A stretch of DNA of 64,000 nt from Rotaria socialis (lineage: Eukaryota; Rotifera; Eurotatoria; Philodinida; Philodinidae): the NCBI GenBank assembly GCA_905331475.1, contig CAJNYU010001458.1, positions 124,001-188,000 on the forward strand, written 5' to 3'. The translations under genes were made by a program, and so were the position numbers. The stretch's first letter is position 1, and each line of letters begins with the position of its first letter. Positions 50,040 to 62,503 of this stretch are shown piece by piece. Below the pieces are notes generated by a model that worked only from the letters and a program-made list of their open reading frames with translations, was not told where the DNA came from and ran no database searches.

Positions 50040-52523
50040 ATGACCGCTGAAAAAGGGGAAGCAATCAAAGAAAAAGGTCAGTAAAAGCATAATGCCTTCC
50101 TTTCTATCATTGGAGTCGACGCCATCATTGCAAATATATTTTTAGAATTTGTTATTTGTTTTTAAGATCTAATAAGTTAGACAATGCATTTAGTCAAGCA
50201 ATGGCAAATGTACTTGAGTTTTTGTCAGAATTATACTAACGTACCATTACGTTCAAGAAGCAAGAACATGAGTGAATGTTATTCTATCTTATTTTATTTA
50301 CACGATATTAAACAGTGCATAGAAAGTTTTAGCGGCTTTTTTCCATTAGTAAAGTGGCTGCATAGTATTTAATATTCTAATTCTATTGAAAGAATAATTT
50401 TGTATAGAATTTCTAAAATAATTCCATCAGAGAGATATTAATATTAACCAATTTTCTATTCCGTCGAATTTTCGAAAGCAATACTAGTAAGTTATTTCAA
50501 GGTATTAATTAAGATTTCTTTATAAAAGCAATCATTAAAAGACTATTAAAGAAACTGAACTTGTTCTTTGACCTAAGAGAAATAATTCTTGCAGTCGGAT
50601 TTGAAATCGATTGTCAAAATCGAGAAGATTTATTTGAAAAGAGTATCAGCCCAAAGGTTTATTTTCATTTTCTGGAAAACGTATGACCTTAGAATAAGAT
50701 TACAACTGTAAAACAAAATCTCCGTTAATTCCATAAAAGAAAGTCTTTTGACTGATTAATTATTTCCTATGTCCCTCATGCAGTTCATCATGAACTGTGA
50801 ATCTCTTGAGAACAATTCGAGGCATTAGCTTATTATTGCAAAAAGAAGTATTCTCCGTGTTTCGCCTGAGAAATATTAAATTAATTGATTTGTTAGTTTC
50901 GATTTAGAACTGCACATTAACGAGACATAGTTAGAATAATTGATTGTGAAAGTTTCAGTTTTTGCCATTTCATTCGTTTTGAATTATATGTCTATCATAA
51001 AATCGTCCCTTTTACATTGTTGAATTCGATGATCTTTCTTCAAAATAAACGTAAATCAAATTTGACAATCAATTTGTTTTTGACAGAGATCATGGCATTC
51101 ATTTTAACAGCTATTTAGAATAAGAATATCTCCTTAGAACTAAATTAAGAGTCGAATCTCTTCGTAAAGTTTATCAGACTTTACACAATACATATGAACT
51201 CAATTCAATTGGGATTAATCACTTAAAACATTTTTCACATAAGACGGAAGATAAATATATTCATACGCTGATTTCCACACTGGAGATTTGTCTGTATAGT
51301 TCTATTCCTAATGTGACCATATAAAACAAAACTACTCACAAAACTCAAATATCAATCATAATAGAACGAACTATTTTCGCAAGTCTAATGAGTTTCTTTG
51401 TTTTATAGGCAACAAACACTTTTTACAAAAGAAATACAACGATGCCATTCATTGTTACAACCAAGCATTAAAGCAGAATGGTGAAAAAGCAATTTATTAC
51501 GTTAATCGAGCATTATGTTATATAAAATTAAAACAATGGGATAAAGTATATCAAGATGCTCGCCATTGTCTTGATCTTGATCCAAATTATATCAAAGCTC
51601 ATGCCTATCTCGGTCAATATTATATTGAACAACAACAATACGATGAAGCCATCACATATTTTAAGCAAGCACTTGAATTATGCAAAGTTTGTTTTCTTTG
51701 TTCTTTTTGAGAAATCGAAATTATTGTCATTATTATTCTATTTATTTATTTCGAATAGATTCAAAATAAAAATTTTGGTGATGAAATTCAACGACTATTA
51801 CGTTATGCACAAAAACGTCGTTTTTCTATTATGGAACATAAACGTATTGAAAATGAAATTAGTTTACAAACATATCTGCGTTCATTAATACAAACCGATA
51901 AAGAACGTCGTATGCAATTACGTATTGAAAAATATTTAGAAGATAAAGATCCAACACAATCATCAACAAATTCTCTTTCGATTTTAAAACAGTTTTTGTC
52001 TAAAATAATGAATCGTCATAATCAACAGATAACAACAAGTCTTGCTTCAGTTGTGTCAGTCAGTCCAAAAGTAGCAACCACAACAACGCATAACAATGAA
52101 ATGAATGTTGCTATTGATCAACAACTTGAACAAGCATTACAAGATATCGAACAGTCAGCTGATCAATCATTAAATGAAATGAATATTTTATTTAATGAAG
52201 TTGATGTAAGAAGGAAACGGCGTGAAATTCCTGAATATTTAACATGCAAACTTTGCTACGATCTTATGAGAGATCCAGTTATAACACCATGTAAATAAAA
52301 AAAAACTCTATTTAATTCATTGATTTTTACTCGTTTTTTTTTTCTAGTTGGTATTACCTATTGCCGATCATGTATTGAAGAAAATCTGTATAAAGTTAGT
52401 CATCTTGATCCAATTGCGAATAAGCCACTTGTTGTCGATCAACTTGTTAATAATCTTGTACTTAAAGAAATAGTTGAAAAATTTATTAAAGAAAATGAAT
52501 GGGTCAATTCCGAGTGTTTCTAA
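50040..52523 (+). CDS. STUB1: STUB1/CHIP, co-chaperone E3 ubiquitin ligase
   Basis: Cytosolic E3 that binds Hsp70/Hsp90 C-termini and ubiquitinates their clients. Exons 50040-50076, 51409-51686, 51759-52290 and 52348-52523 give 340 residues (human 303). The N-terminal TPR domain (KEKGNKHFLQKKYNDAIHCY; YVNRALCYIKL; KAHAYLGQYY; YDEAITYF) keeps the carboxylate-clamp Lys, Asn, Asn and Lys positions. The helical hairpin follows (NFGDEIQRLLRYAQKRRF; ERRMQLRIEKYLEDKD), then a Ser/Thr-rich insert of about 45 residues absent from vertebrates, NEVDVRRKRREIPEYL, and the U-box. The U-box reads TCKLCYDLMRDPVITPFGI and TYCRSCIEENL, with two CxxC pairs. A first intron of 1.33 kb separates the 12-codon first exon. 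Confidence 0.95.
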
Positions 52524-53435
52524 ATGGTCAACATAGACATTTGTATGCCATAATAAAAACAGTTTTTTTTTTGTATATACATATATATATATGATGAGAG
52601 ATGGTGAAGTAAATGATAAGAGAAAGAATAAGAACAATGTATGTAGTATATGTGTGTTTGTTGATCATCAAATAAAATATTTTATCAATTAGAAATGTAA
52701 TATTTGACATTTCAATAGTAATTTATCGGTATATTCAACAAATGAATCCATGATTGAAATGGCAATGAATCAATCAAATCAAATTTCTATTTGGTAAAAA
52801 TACTTCTTGAATTTGCGTTTGAAAAATACATATCTACAAGTTAGATAGTTAACTGTTGAGAAGTTTCTGAAACAAATTCAATTGATTTTTGTTAAAAAGT
52901 TTAACTTCATCTTCAATATGATACTATTCAATAGTTATAGAGGTAAAAAGCAGTGCTATCGATGTTTAATTCAATTAATCCGCTTCAAATTTTATCATGT
53001 GTCACAGATACACTTACTTTTATTTTATAGCTTTTTCTTTTATTCTTATCGATAATAATGCTTTGGAGAGAGGGAGAGACTGCGAGAAAATTATGCTTAG
53101 TGCAAAAACTTTCAATGATGAAACCAATCTATTCAATCGTAAGATGATTGTAGTAGGTCATGATTATTTGCTATGTACGCATTGACGAAGACATTTTCTT
53201 TTATCTTCAGTGTCGATCGTACAGGACATTTCTATATAAAATACCAAAAAACAACGACAACAGAAACACATATATCACTCTCTACTAAACCATATAGCTG
53301 TTCGATAATAAAAGCAAATAAGTCATAAAATCAGTTATCATCTTCTTCAAAAAGTCTCTATAATTGTTAATTTTTACACTAAGAAAAAAAGAACAAGATT
53401 ATATGCTTTTTTTTTCTTAAGAACTTGTTTTAGAC
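52524..53435. other. Intergenic, no gene recognised
   Basis: About 0.9 kb between STUB1 and the aminopeptidase gene. A short TA run lies near 52580 and a possible poly(A) signal (AATAAA) near 52670. No supported gene. Confidence 0.45.
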
Positions 53436-55664
53436 ATGCTTCATTTTGTATTAGTTCTAATTGCAATCGCTGGTTCATTTAGCGATGGAGCCAATACGAA
53501 TCAATGCACACCTATTTCAACACAAAAGGATACATCAACAATTTTGCTTCAAATTCGTCAAGAAATGAAAAAGGAAGGTATCGGTTTGTATGTTATATTT
53601 CCCGATGACGAACATGGAAGTGAATATACACAACCCTATGATAAACGTCGTGATTGGTTGACAGGATTTCGTGGTTCAGCAGGAACAGCAGTCGTTTCTG
53701 AGCGGGCAGCAGCACTATGGACAGATAGTCGATATTTTACTCAAGCCGAAGAACAACTTGACTGTGCCAATTGGCTTCTAATGAGAGATAGAAATTCGGG
53801 TGTACCCACTATTATTGATTGGATAGTTTCAGAACTAAATCAAACGGCATGGGTAAGATTTCATATTTGGTTGTAGTGATTAAATGAATTTTGTATATAT
53901 TTTAATCTAAATCTTGTGTTTATCAGCAACCAGGTACCACAGCGGCTTTCACAAGCACATCATGGTGGACATCAACCAATAGTGCACTGAAAATCATAGG
54001 AAAGGAGCTTCGTTCCGTTGATGATCTAGTTAGTCGTATTTGGCCAAGCAATGAACGACCAAAACAATTACAGGGACCAATTGTTACTCATGATATTGAA
54101 TATGCAGGAGAAACAGTTGCTCAAAAATTGAATCGTACGACAGTTGAAATGAAACGACTTGGTGCAACAACAGCTGTTATTAGTGCACTTGATGAAACTG
54201 CATGGCTATTCAATTTACGTGGTAGCGATATTCCATTTAATCCATTTTTTAAATCATATGCCATAATACATGCCGACTATCAAGTTAATCAACCTGAATT
54301 ATTTGTCAATTTGGCACAACTCAGTGCTAGTCAATATCCTCCAGGAGTTAATGTATTCGATTATTCTACATTTTGGTCACGATTAAATCAAACCGGTACC
54401 AATGTGGGTATTAATAGAATTATGGCAAATACTAAAGTATCACAAGCTATATTAAATTTGATACCTGCAAAGAAACTATTACTACCATTATCAAATTCAC
54501 CCGTGCAACGTATAAAAGCAAGAAAAAATGCAAAAGAACGAAAAGGTATGCAAGATTGTCAATTACGTGATGCTGTTGCACGTATGAAACATCTCGGATG
54601 GCTTGAAAAACAATTAAATGAAGGCAAATCTATTAATGAAACTCAGTCATCTGATCAATTAGTTGTTTATCAAAAACAACAGGATAGATTTCAATTTCCA
54701 AGTTTTAGGGCTATTACAGCATCAGGTGATCGAGCAGCTGTAGTTCATTATTCTGCAGCACCAGAAACTGCTCAGCTTATTACTAAAAATAAAGTTTATT
54801 TACTCGATGTAAGTATGAATAGTTGATCTAAATATTAAATAAGAAAACAACTAAACTTTTTCCGTAGGCTGGTAGTCAATATCTTGATTGCACAACAGAT
54901 ATAACACGAACACATCATTTTGGTGTACCAAAAGATTTAGAAAAACGTGCTTATACACGTGTATTACAAGGTGTCATCGACATTGCAGAAGCTGTTTTCC
55001 CTACTGGAATGTATGGTCGATCACTTGATCATCTCGGTCGTATGAGTTTGTACAGAGATGGCATGACATTTGGACATGGAGTAGGGTTAGTATAGATTTA
55101 TAATTATGTGAAGATATCATCTTAAAACAGTTTCATACCAATATGATTCATGAATTGATGTTTTGTTTTTGCTTCTATAGCCATGGTATTGGTCATTTTT
55201 TGAGTGTACACGAAGGTCCTCAACGAATTGCATCTCCCTATAGTGCATTGGAAGAACCACTAGCTGATGGAGTATTCCTTTCCGATGAACCTGGCTTTTA
55301 TAAGCCCGGCGATTTTGGTATTCGTATAGAAAATGATATGGAAGTTGTGTTAGCAAACAAGAGTTCATATGAGAATAGACAATATCTACGTTTTAATACA
55401 ATTACACTTCTACCATACGAACGTTCGTTGATTGATGCTTCGTTACTAACAAATGCACAGTTAAATACTATCAATCAATATCATGCAAAGGTGCGAGACA
55501 TCTTGGAACCTTTACTTCAAGGCGATGAAGCAGCTTTAAATGCACTTCGCACTCGTACGGCAAGCATAGACTCTATACCAACAATACCGAGCTTAGCATA
55601 TATCAGTATTGGCGGCTCGTCATCTCTAATAACATTCATTTTGTTTTTGAGAATTTTATTTTAA
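53436..55664 (+). CDS. XPNPEP2: Aminopeptidase P, membrane-type (XPNPEP2-like)
   Basis: M24B metallopeptidase that removes an N-terminal residue preceding proline. Exons 53436-53852, 53927-54808, 54868-55085 and 55181-55664 give 666 residues. An N-terminal signal peptide (MLHFVLVLIAIAGSFSDGA) and a hydrophobic C-terminus (SSSLITFILFLRILF) after a small-residue stretch fit a secreted, GPI-anchored XPNPEP2 rather than cytosolic XPNPEP1. N-domain: DWLTGFRGSAGTAVV, LWTDSRYFTQAEEQL. Catalytic domain: DETAWLFNLRGSDIPFNP, HYSAAPET, and metal ligands in AGSQYLDCTTDITRT (two Asp), GHGIGHFLSVHEGP (His), DEPGFY (Glu) and RIEND (Glu), all present. Several N-glycosylation sequons occur. Confidence 0.94.
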
Positions 55665-56769
55665 AAATATAAACATTACGTAATAACCTAAATCGTTTTT
55701 TTTTCAATACACATTTGTCAACGACTCTTGCTATCAATGTGATTCGGCATCACATTAAATCGAATAAAACGAGTCAGCACTATTTTCTGTTTCTGCCATA
55801 TAATGAATTGCCCCAACAGTAGGATAAATTTGCCTGCATTACTATTACGACATCTGTAGAGTAGAAAATAAACACAATCTACCAATCATATGTCATTGTA
55901 TAAAAAAAAAGGTTTTTATTTTATTTTATCATTCAACACAATAAATATATTTATCTGTACTAGTTTTGTTATTTTTAATAGTTGAATCCTTCAATTTATT
56001 TTTTGTTTTAACTACCATAATATGATGAATTTTACGATAGTCCGTATGAATTAGTGTTAGACATGATTCTTGTCAATGTTGTAAATGTTTACAACAGCAT
56101 CACATTGGTAAAAGTAATATCATAGTAGGTAATGAATAGATTTTTGATGTCATAATTAATGAAACTAATTCTAGTACGATAGATTCAGCAATTTCATCAT
56201 ACGCAACAGAATTTTGTAATAGGAAATTTTTTAACTTTCTGAGATTTTATTGTTTGTTTAGGCTTCTATGAAAATTGAAAGTTTTTAATTGTAAATATAA
56301 ACATAGCGAACAGCAAAACTTAAAATGACGATAATGAAATCGATATATTTACACATTAGCCACAAGTTTTTTATTATTATTATGAGAAATAGGAGTTTAT
56401 AGAGAAGCACAGATTTGAGAAAAAAAATAATACTACTGCACCATTCATTTTAATTTATGATTATAATACAACTATTGTATCAATGATTTCTATGGTATAT
56501 TTTTCTTTTGGCTGATTCATTTGTTTGTCGCTCGATATGTTATAACGACAGTTGTATTTTTTGGCACGCATCTTTTCATTGACTATTTCAAATTATAGAT
56601 AGAAGGAAATCTAAATAAGAAAAACTGGTAAATGCTTGATTAATTCGTTTCATAATCAAGATTATTTGAGGGTTTAACCTTGTGACAGATATATGTATAA
56701 TATTAACGATAGCTTTTTACTATTTGCGTTTTTTATGTTCAAAAAGTAAAAGATTATAATATTTTCTAG
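55665..56769. other. Intergenic, no gene recognised
   Basis: About 1.1 kb between the aminopeptidase and ETFA genes. AT-rich, with no supported frames. Confidence 0.45.
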
Positions 56770-57919
56770 ATGTTTTTACAATCTCGCTATTTTTTCAGTC
56801 GTTTAGCAACATCGACTATTCATTCACGATGCTTTGCTAGTACGCTTGTAATTGCTGAACAAATTGATGGTGGTAAACTTGCACCAGTTACCTTAAATGC
56901 GTATGTATTTTGTTTTTATTGTTATTGCTATATAGTAATCTTTCTTTCATGATTTTAAGATTAACTGCTGCTAGTCAATTAAAACAAGATATTGATTGTG
57001 TTATTTTCGGTGCTGACAAAACAGCTGAAACTACTACTCAATTACAAAAATTTAATAATTCAAATATTAAAAAAATTTTTGTTGCTGAAAATGTTGCATT
57101 CAAAGGTTTACTTAGCGAAGCTGTGACGCCAGTATTACTTGATTTACAAAAGAAAAATAATTATACACACATTTTTGGTGGTTCATCAACATTTACTAAG
57201 AGTATTTTGCCACGTTTAGCTGCTTTACTTGATGTTCAACCGATATCTGATATAACAAAAGTTGTTGATAAAGATCAATATATACGTTTTATTTATGCTG
57301 GCAATGTTGTACTTAAACTTAAATCAAATGACACAGTCAAAATCATTACTGTACGCAGCACAGCATTTGAAGCGGCGAAAGAAGGTGGCGGCAGTGGACA
57401 AGCCAACGTGGAAAAACTTGATTCATCAGTAAAAAATGATCTATCAGAATTTGTTGAACGACAAGTTCAACAATCAGAACGACCAGAATTACCTAGTGCC
57501 CGTATTGTCTGTATAAATTCGAAATTTATTTCTATATATTTTATAATTTATTGGATTAATAGATATTTTCCGGAGGTCGTGCACTTAAAAGCAAAGAAAA
57601 CTTCAAATTACTCTATGATTTAGCTGATCTTTTTCCTGGTCAAGCAACTGTTGGTGCTTCACGAGCAGCTGTTGATGCTGGCTATTGTACAAATGATTTA
57701 CAAATTGGTCAAACAGGCAAAATTGTTGCACCAGATCTTTATGTTGCTATTGGTATATCAGGTGCCATTCAACATATTGCTGGTATGAAAGATAGTAAAG
57801 TTATTGTTGCTATCAATAAAGATGGAGACGCGCCAATATTTGCTATAGCTGATTATGGACTTGTTGGTGATTTATTTAAAGTTATACCTGAACTCAATGA
57901 AAAACTTAAGAAAAAATAG
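56770..57919 (+). CDS. ETFA: Electron transfer flavoprotein alpha subunit
   Basis: Mitochondrial matrix subunit of ETF, which passes electrons from acyl-CoA dehydrogenases to ETF-QO. Exons 56770-56900, 56960-57506 and 57563-57919 give 344 residues, near the usual 333. The Arg/Ser-rich N-terminus ([16 protein letters not shown]) is a mitochondrial presequence; [20 protein letters not shown] opens domain I. The FAD-binding domain II has [61 protein letters not shown] and [10 protein letters not shown]. The second donor is GTCTGT, weaker than most here, but it is the only choice that keeps ARI-IFSGGR in frame. Confidence 0.96.
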
Positions 57920-59082
57920 ACTCTGTTTTTCTTCAAATAAATATAGTGCTTCGCTTTTGTGAGCATCTTTCGAGATGAAAGTTGATATAAATTCAACTGT
58001 TAATCCTAATTTTTTACTAACAACTTATTTTGTCATTACAGCATCATCCTAATAAAGATTATGTAATGAAAATGAATAGGCAAAAATTAATTTTTTGGCT
58101 TTCTCAGAATATCCCATCGTAGATTTCGGAAACCATCACATGTATCCTTAATAAATGGTCAAAGACATGTATGAATTGTGTCACTAGTGGTTTCTTGAAA
58201 ACTCCGATAACAAAATGCTGGAGAAATATGTTAACATAGAGGACTTAATCGTTGATAAAACTTTTCAGTGAGTCTACTTTCGGGAACAAGACAATTTGAT
58301 CGGCTTTAATTTATGACCAATCCTGACAAAAAGAAACGAAAAAAATAAACTTTTGTTATTGTTACTCATCCTTTAACCACTAAAAATAGGTTACGAAATC
58401 GATGTCGAGGTCATTCATGTCGTTGTACTAATTCTATACACACAAATATGATTTATTTTTAAAAATGAATTGACTTTATAACAATTATTGAGAAAAAATT
58501 AATTTCAAAGTCATTAGGATCATCAAGTCACATATGTATAAATCATTAAAATGATTTCAAAATAATTCTTCAGCTGATCTAAATCTAATTGTCATTTATA
58601 GCTGTCGAAAAACAAATCCATCTACAGTCCGAAAATGTTTCTTAAAATAAGTCTTTTTCAATTCTTTCCATGTACTCATAGGTTTTAGATTATATTCCAT
58701 TCCTTCGCAAGTTAAGTCCTATGCCATATAGAGATCGAATTGTAATATTCAATTTCCTGATCCTACGTTTCATTCTATCAATTGAGTTTTGCCTTGATAC
58801 AAAATAATCATTAAGGGAGAACTTCAAATATATTAAGAACTATTCTACTATATCATACAATAGATGTTTACTTTTGTTACTTTTATTTAAATAAATGTTT
58901 AAAAATGTAAAAATTAATAATCATGTATATGCACTTAAATTGATTATATATTAGAGACAAGAGAGCCATAGTATAGAGAAAAAAAAATATGTAATTATTT
59001 TCTCTCGAGTGAAACGTAAATTTAGCAATATTTCATTGTAGATTTTCAAGTAAAACTAGAGAGAAAATTAATTACATTTCTA
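57920..59082. other. Intergenic between ETFA and evectin copy 1 (convergent)
   Basis: About 1.15 kb. The last part (about 58980-59075) resembles the sequence downstream of evectin copy 2 (about 60790-60875), including AGAGAGAAAATTA, so it belongs to the duplicated unit. Confidence 0.5.
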
Positions 59083-59700
59083 CTAACAGAGCAATAATGG
59101 AAGCATAAGAAAGGGCAACAACATGCAAGTTCCAATAGCCACACTAATAAATGCACCTGTCGCTATGTCAGAACCTGCATCACAACGTGGATCTCGATCC
59201 ACCAGTATGATTGTCTGTGTTGATCCATTCGGCGTATAATATATGTGTTGTGAAAAGTCGTCTGGATAAACACTCGAATAATAGATGCAATCGTATCGTC
59301 TAGAAGAAAGTCGTGTACTGTTATATTGAGTTTGTTGTTGTTGCAAACGTTCAATATATAATTGTCGAACATCATTAAATGATGTTTGCCATGCAAGTAG
59401 GTCATCGGTTGATTCAGCACATAAAGCCCATGGATCCCCTTCGCTTGGTACTAGCTGCATCAATTGGGCACGAGTTGCATCCCGCGGTGGATCAATGTTA
59501 TGTGGCACGCGTTCTGCGCCGAAATTTAACTCTCGACAACGACTCAATTGAAATACATCATCAGCTTTATCGAATTGTTTAACAGGATCTGATATACGTC
59601 GAAGACGTGCATCATTTGTCAATATGAACCATTCACGTTTCCAATTTTTCAATACCGTTGTACGGCGGAATAACCAGCCTGCTTTGACAATATCTGCCAT
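59083..59700 (-). CDS. PLEKHB: Evectin-like PH-domain protein, copy 1
   Basis: Single-exon, 205 residues. The N-terminal PH domain matches evectins (PLEKHB1/2): VKAGWLFRRTTVLKNWKREW, later LCAESTDDLLAWQTSFNDVR. A Gln/Tyr-rich linker leads to a hydrophobic C-terminal anchor. Evectin-2 binds phosphatidylserine on recycling endosomes and the trans-Golgi; that role here is inferred from family. The tail reads DIATGAFISVAIGTCMLLPF, so two glycines of the family's Gly-zipper pattern are replaced compared with copy 2. It is a tandem duplicate of 60881-61498, with similarity extending into both flanks. Confidence 0.85.
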   Translation of the reverse strand: MADIVKAGWLFRRTTVLKNWKREWFILTNDARLRRISDPVKQFDKADDVFQLSRCRELNFGAERVPHNIDPPRDATRAQLMQLVPSEGDPWALCAESTDDLLAWQTSFNDVRQLYIERLQQQQTQYNSTRLSSRRYDCIYYSSVYPDDFSQHIYYTPNGSTQTIILVDRDPRCDAGSDIATGAFISVAIGTCMLLPFLMLPLLLC

Positions 59701-60880
59701 GATTTCAACAGAAGTCTACGAACGTTCGTAGGCGTTTCCTAATTTGATGAGTCTAGTAAATAAGTGTCTATTTCGTGAATGATTCTCGAAAAATTAATTG
59801 CGAAGGAACGAAAATAATTGAGTTTACTATTGGTGGCTACTTTAACTAATTAGAAGGTGAATAGATGACACTTGAATTGAAATATATCTAATTATACATA
59901 AACCTTTTCTACTCCTAGATATTGTTTTCTTCATAAGTGTCGATCTGCAATAGAATAGGAATATGACGGTACCGATCACCAGTCCGATCGGAAACCTAAC
60001 TGTGTGACATTGGCAGTGAAAACCTGAATATTCACCGTTGTATTCGCACAATAAATGCATTGCTATCTGTTATATGTGGACACACATTATGTTTCTTTTC
60101 CTTTTTATATTTCTTTTTTCATTAAAACTAGCTTGTATAAAATTACCTTTTTGCTTTTAACTGTATTCCATGTTCAATAATGAAGTTTTAGTAAATATTC
60201 TTTTGGAAAATTTTCTTTGCATACTAAAAATTTTCATTCTAGCTTAATGGACGTACACAATAAGATTAAAATGAGTTAACTAAAGATCAAATTTTCTCCC
60301 AGACGTAAATAAATGCAATTAATTATCTATCTGACAAATCATCAATGCCGAGAAAAGTTCAAGAAAACTGACCAAGAAGATACATAATAGTCTGGTATTT
60401 TGCATCAGTGACCAATATAATATTAGCAGAGCCGGTTGTCGAGTCGACATTATACTAGTATGAAACCGAGATAACAAGACTATTTTTATCATAAATAAAA
60501 AATGAGAAATCAGTAACGATGATTTTTCAATCTTGAAAGACTTCTTACATTCCTATTAGGATCTTATTACGGTGATTTTCACAAATTTCTGTTACATATG
60601 CTTAAATTTGTCTCAATATCATATTGATATATAATATTTACTTGATCAAAATTTCTAACTGTCAAAGAACTATTTTAGATTATTCCGTAGAAAAAAACCG
60701 TTTTATTCGTTACTTTTATTTCAGTGAACTTTTTAAAAATTCCCACTTTAGATGTTATAGACAACACAACATTAAGATACAACATAAAAATATAATTATT
60801 TTTTCGTAAATAAAAACCAATATTCAGCGACATTCTATTGCACATTTACAAGTGAAAATAGAGAGAAAATTATTTTCGCA
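59701..60880. other. Spacer between evectin copies
   Basis: About 1.2 kb. The first 180 bp is the copy 1 promoter and is similar to that of copy 2 (shared ATTCTCGAAA and TTAATTGCGA-type blocks). A minus-strand 72-codon frame at 59842-60060 encodes a Cys-rich peptide with one hydrophobic segment (FPIGLVIGTVIFLFYC), but I cannot support it as a gene. Confidence 0.45.
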
Positions 60881-61498
60881 TCAACACCACATTAATGGAA
60901 ACATAAAGAATGGCCACCACATCAGTGATCCAATAGCCATACCAGCAAGAGCGCCTGTCGCTATGCCAGAACCTCCATTATAACGTGCTCCTCGTTCAAC
61001 AAATATGACTGTATGTGTTGATCCATCCGGTGCACGATAAACTTGATGTGGAAAATTGCCTTGATAAACACCCGGATAATGCGCAAAATCGTAACGACCA
61101 GGCGGAAATCGTATGTTATTCAGTTGAGCTTGTTGTTGTTGCAAGCGTTCAATATGTAATTGTCGAACATCGTCAAATGATGTTTGCCATGCAAGTAGGT
61201 CATCGGTTGATTCAGCACATAAAGTCCACGGATCACCTTCACCTGGTACAAGTTGCATCAATTGTTCACGAGTTGCATCCTCTGGTGGACCAATATTATA
61301 TGGTACTTGTGTGGTGCCAATACGTAATTCTCGACAACGACTCAATTGAAATACATCATCAGCTTTATCGAATTGTTTAGCAGGATCTGACATACGTCGA
61401 AGACGTGCATCATTTGTCAATATGAACCATTCACGTTTCCAATTTTTTAATACCGTTGTACGGCGGAATAACCAGCCGGCTTTGACAATATCTGTCAT
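60881..61498 (-). CDS. PLEKHB: Evectin-like PH-domain protein, copy 2
   Basis: Single-exon, 205 residues, collinear with copy 1 without length change. PH domain: VKAGWLFRRTTVLKNWKREW, LCAESTDDLLAWQTSFDDVR. The C-terminal anchor SGIATGALAGMAIGSLMWWPF keeps the Gly-rich pattern typical of evectin tails (compare the known GMLAGAATGMALGSLFW), so this looks like the less altered copy. Substitutions between copies concentrate in the linker and tail, while the first 50 residues are almost identical, consistent with both being under constraint there. Confidence 0.87.
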   Translation of the reverse strand: MTDIVKAGWLFRRTTVLKNWKREWFILTNDARLRRMSDPAKQFDKADDVFQLSRCRELRIGTTQVPYNIGPPEDATREQLMQLVPGEGDPWTLCAESTDDLLAWQTSFDDVRQLHIERLQQQQAQLNNIRFPPGRYDFAHYPGVYQGNFPHQVYRAPDGSTHTVIFVERGARYNGGSGIATGALAGMAIGSLMWWPFFMFPLMWC

Positions 61499-62503
61499 TG
61501 ATTACAGTAGGATTGAAAGAAGATTCTTTTTTTGTACTGCTACTAGCCTTATAAATAAGCAATTACTTTATGGAGTATTCTCGAAATACTAATTGCGACT
61601 TAGGAAAATAACTGAACTTTGTTTTCATTGGTGAGTACTGCAACCAATTAGAAGATCGATAGATGATACTGCTGGAAATTTTAAGGTAAACTATTTTTCT
61701 GCCATGCACATTATTTCCTTCGTAAGTCTAATCAAGAATAAATGTATCACTTTCTCGCATATTAATGCTAAAATTAATCAAAAATTTAATGGTTCATGTT
61801 TTGACGAATCATCTTTTAATGATACTCAGTAGTAACAACAGTGCACTTGACCAAAGACATTAATAGTTTATTTTTTGAGATCATCAATACTTTCGAGCCA
61901 AAAGTAAATGAGTTCTTTGTAAAACATTTTAGGAATATATTTTTTTCAAATCTTTCTTCTGTTAAAAATATTAAAGGTACTTTTATGGAAGCCATCCGTC
62001 ATGCTCTGGCTAACTATAGTTGCAGAAACCAATTTTACTTGGATGTTTATTAAGCAATATTTCCTTATCATGCACATATTTCATACATAGTTTAAAGCTA
62101 GTTACATTATAGATATTTGATTCGAAAAAAAAGAACAAAATATATGGATAGCTTGTGTGATAAAATTCGATCTTATCATACATTTAGTTTGTTCTTTATC
62201 AGCATGGATAGAGTGAAGATAAAAAATTTAGAAATAAACCTAGAAAGAGTAGGAAATTTCAGTAATATCCTAGTGAAGGAATGCTGTGATAAAATAGTCT
62301 TTAGAAACAAATTATCTATTCGGATTTTTCATGGACATAATTGAACGTCGACTCTCCATTGAAATGATTCGAAACTTTATGAGTGAAAATTGTGTCTATA
62401 TGATCAGATACAATGTTTGATACTTTCATTTTTCTTAATTGTATGAAGAACACATGATACTATGCATTGTTTGTGTCTATGATATTAATAGATAAAGTTG
62501 AAC
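61499..62503. other. Intergenic between evectin copy 2 and NDUFB7 (divergent)
   Basis: About 1 kb with the evectin copy 2 promoter at its left end. Small plus-strand frames at 61841-62053 and 62117-62344 have no recognised similarity and no supporting splice structure. Confidence 0.4.

Noticed and set aside
59842-60060. 72-codon Cys-rich single-helix peptide on the minus strand
   Set aside because: No counterpart upstream of the paralogous evectin copy 2 and no similarity recognised; kept only as a note.
61841-62344. Two small plus-strand frames (70 and 75 codons)
   Set aside because: No recognised similarity, no splice support, AT-rich composition; likely chance.
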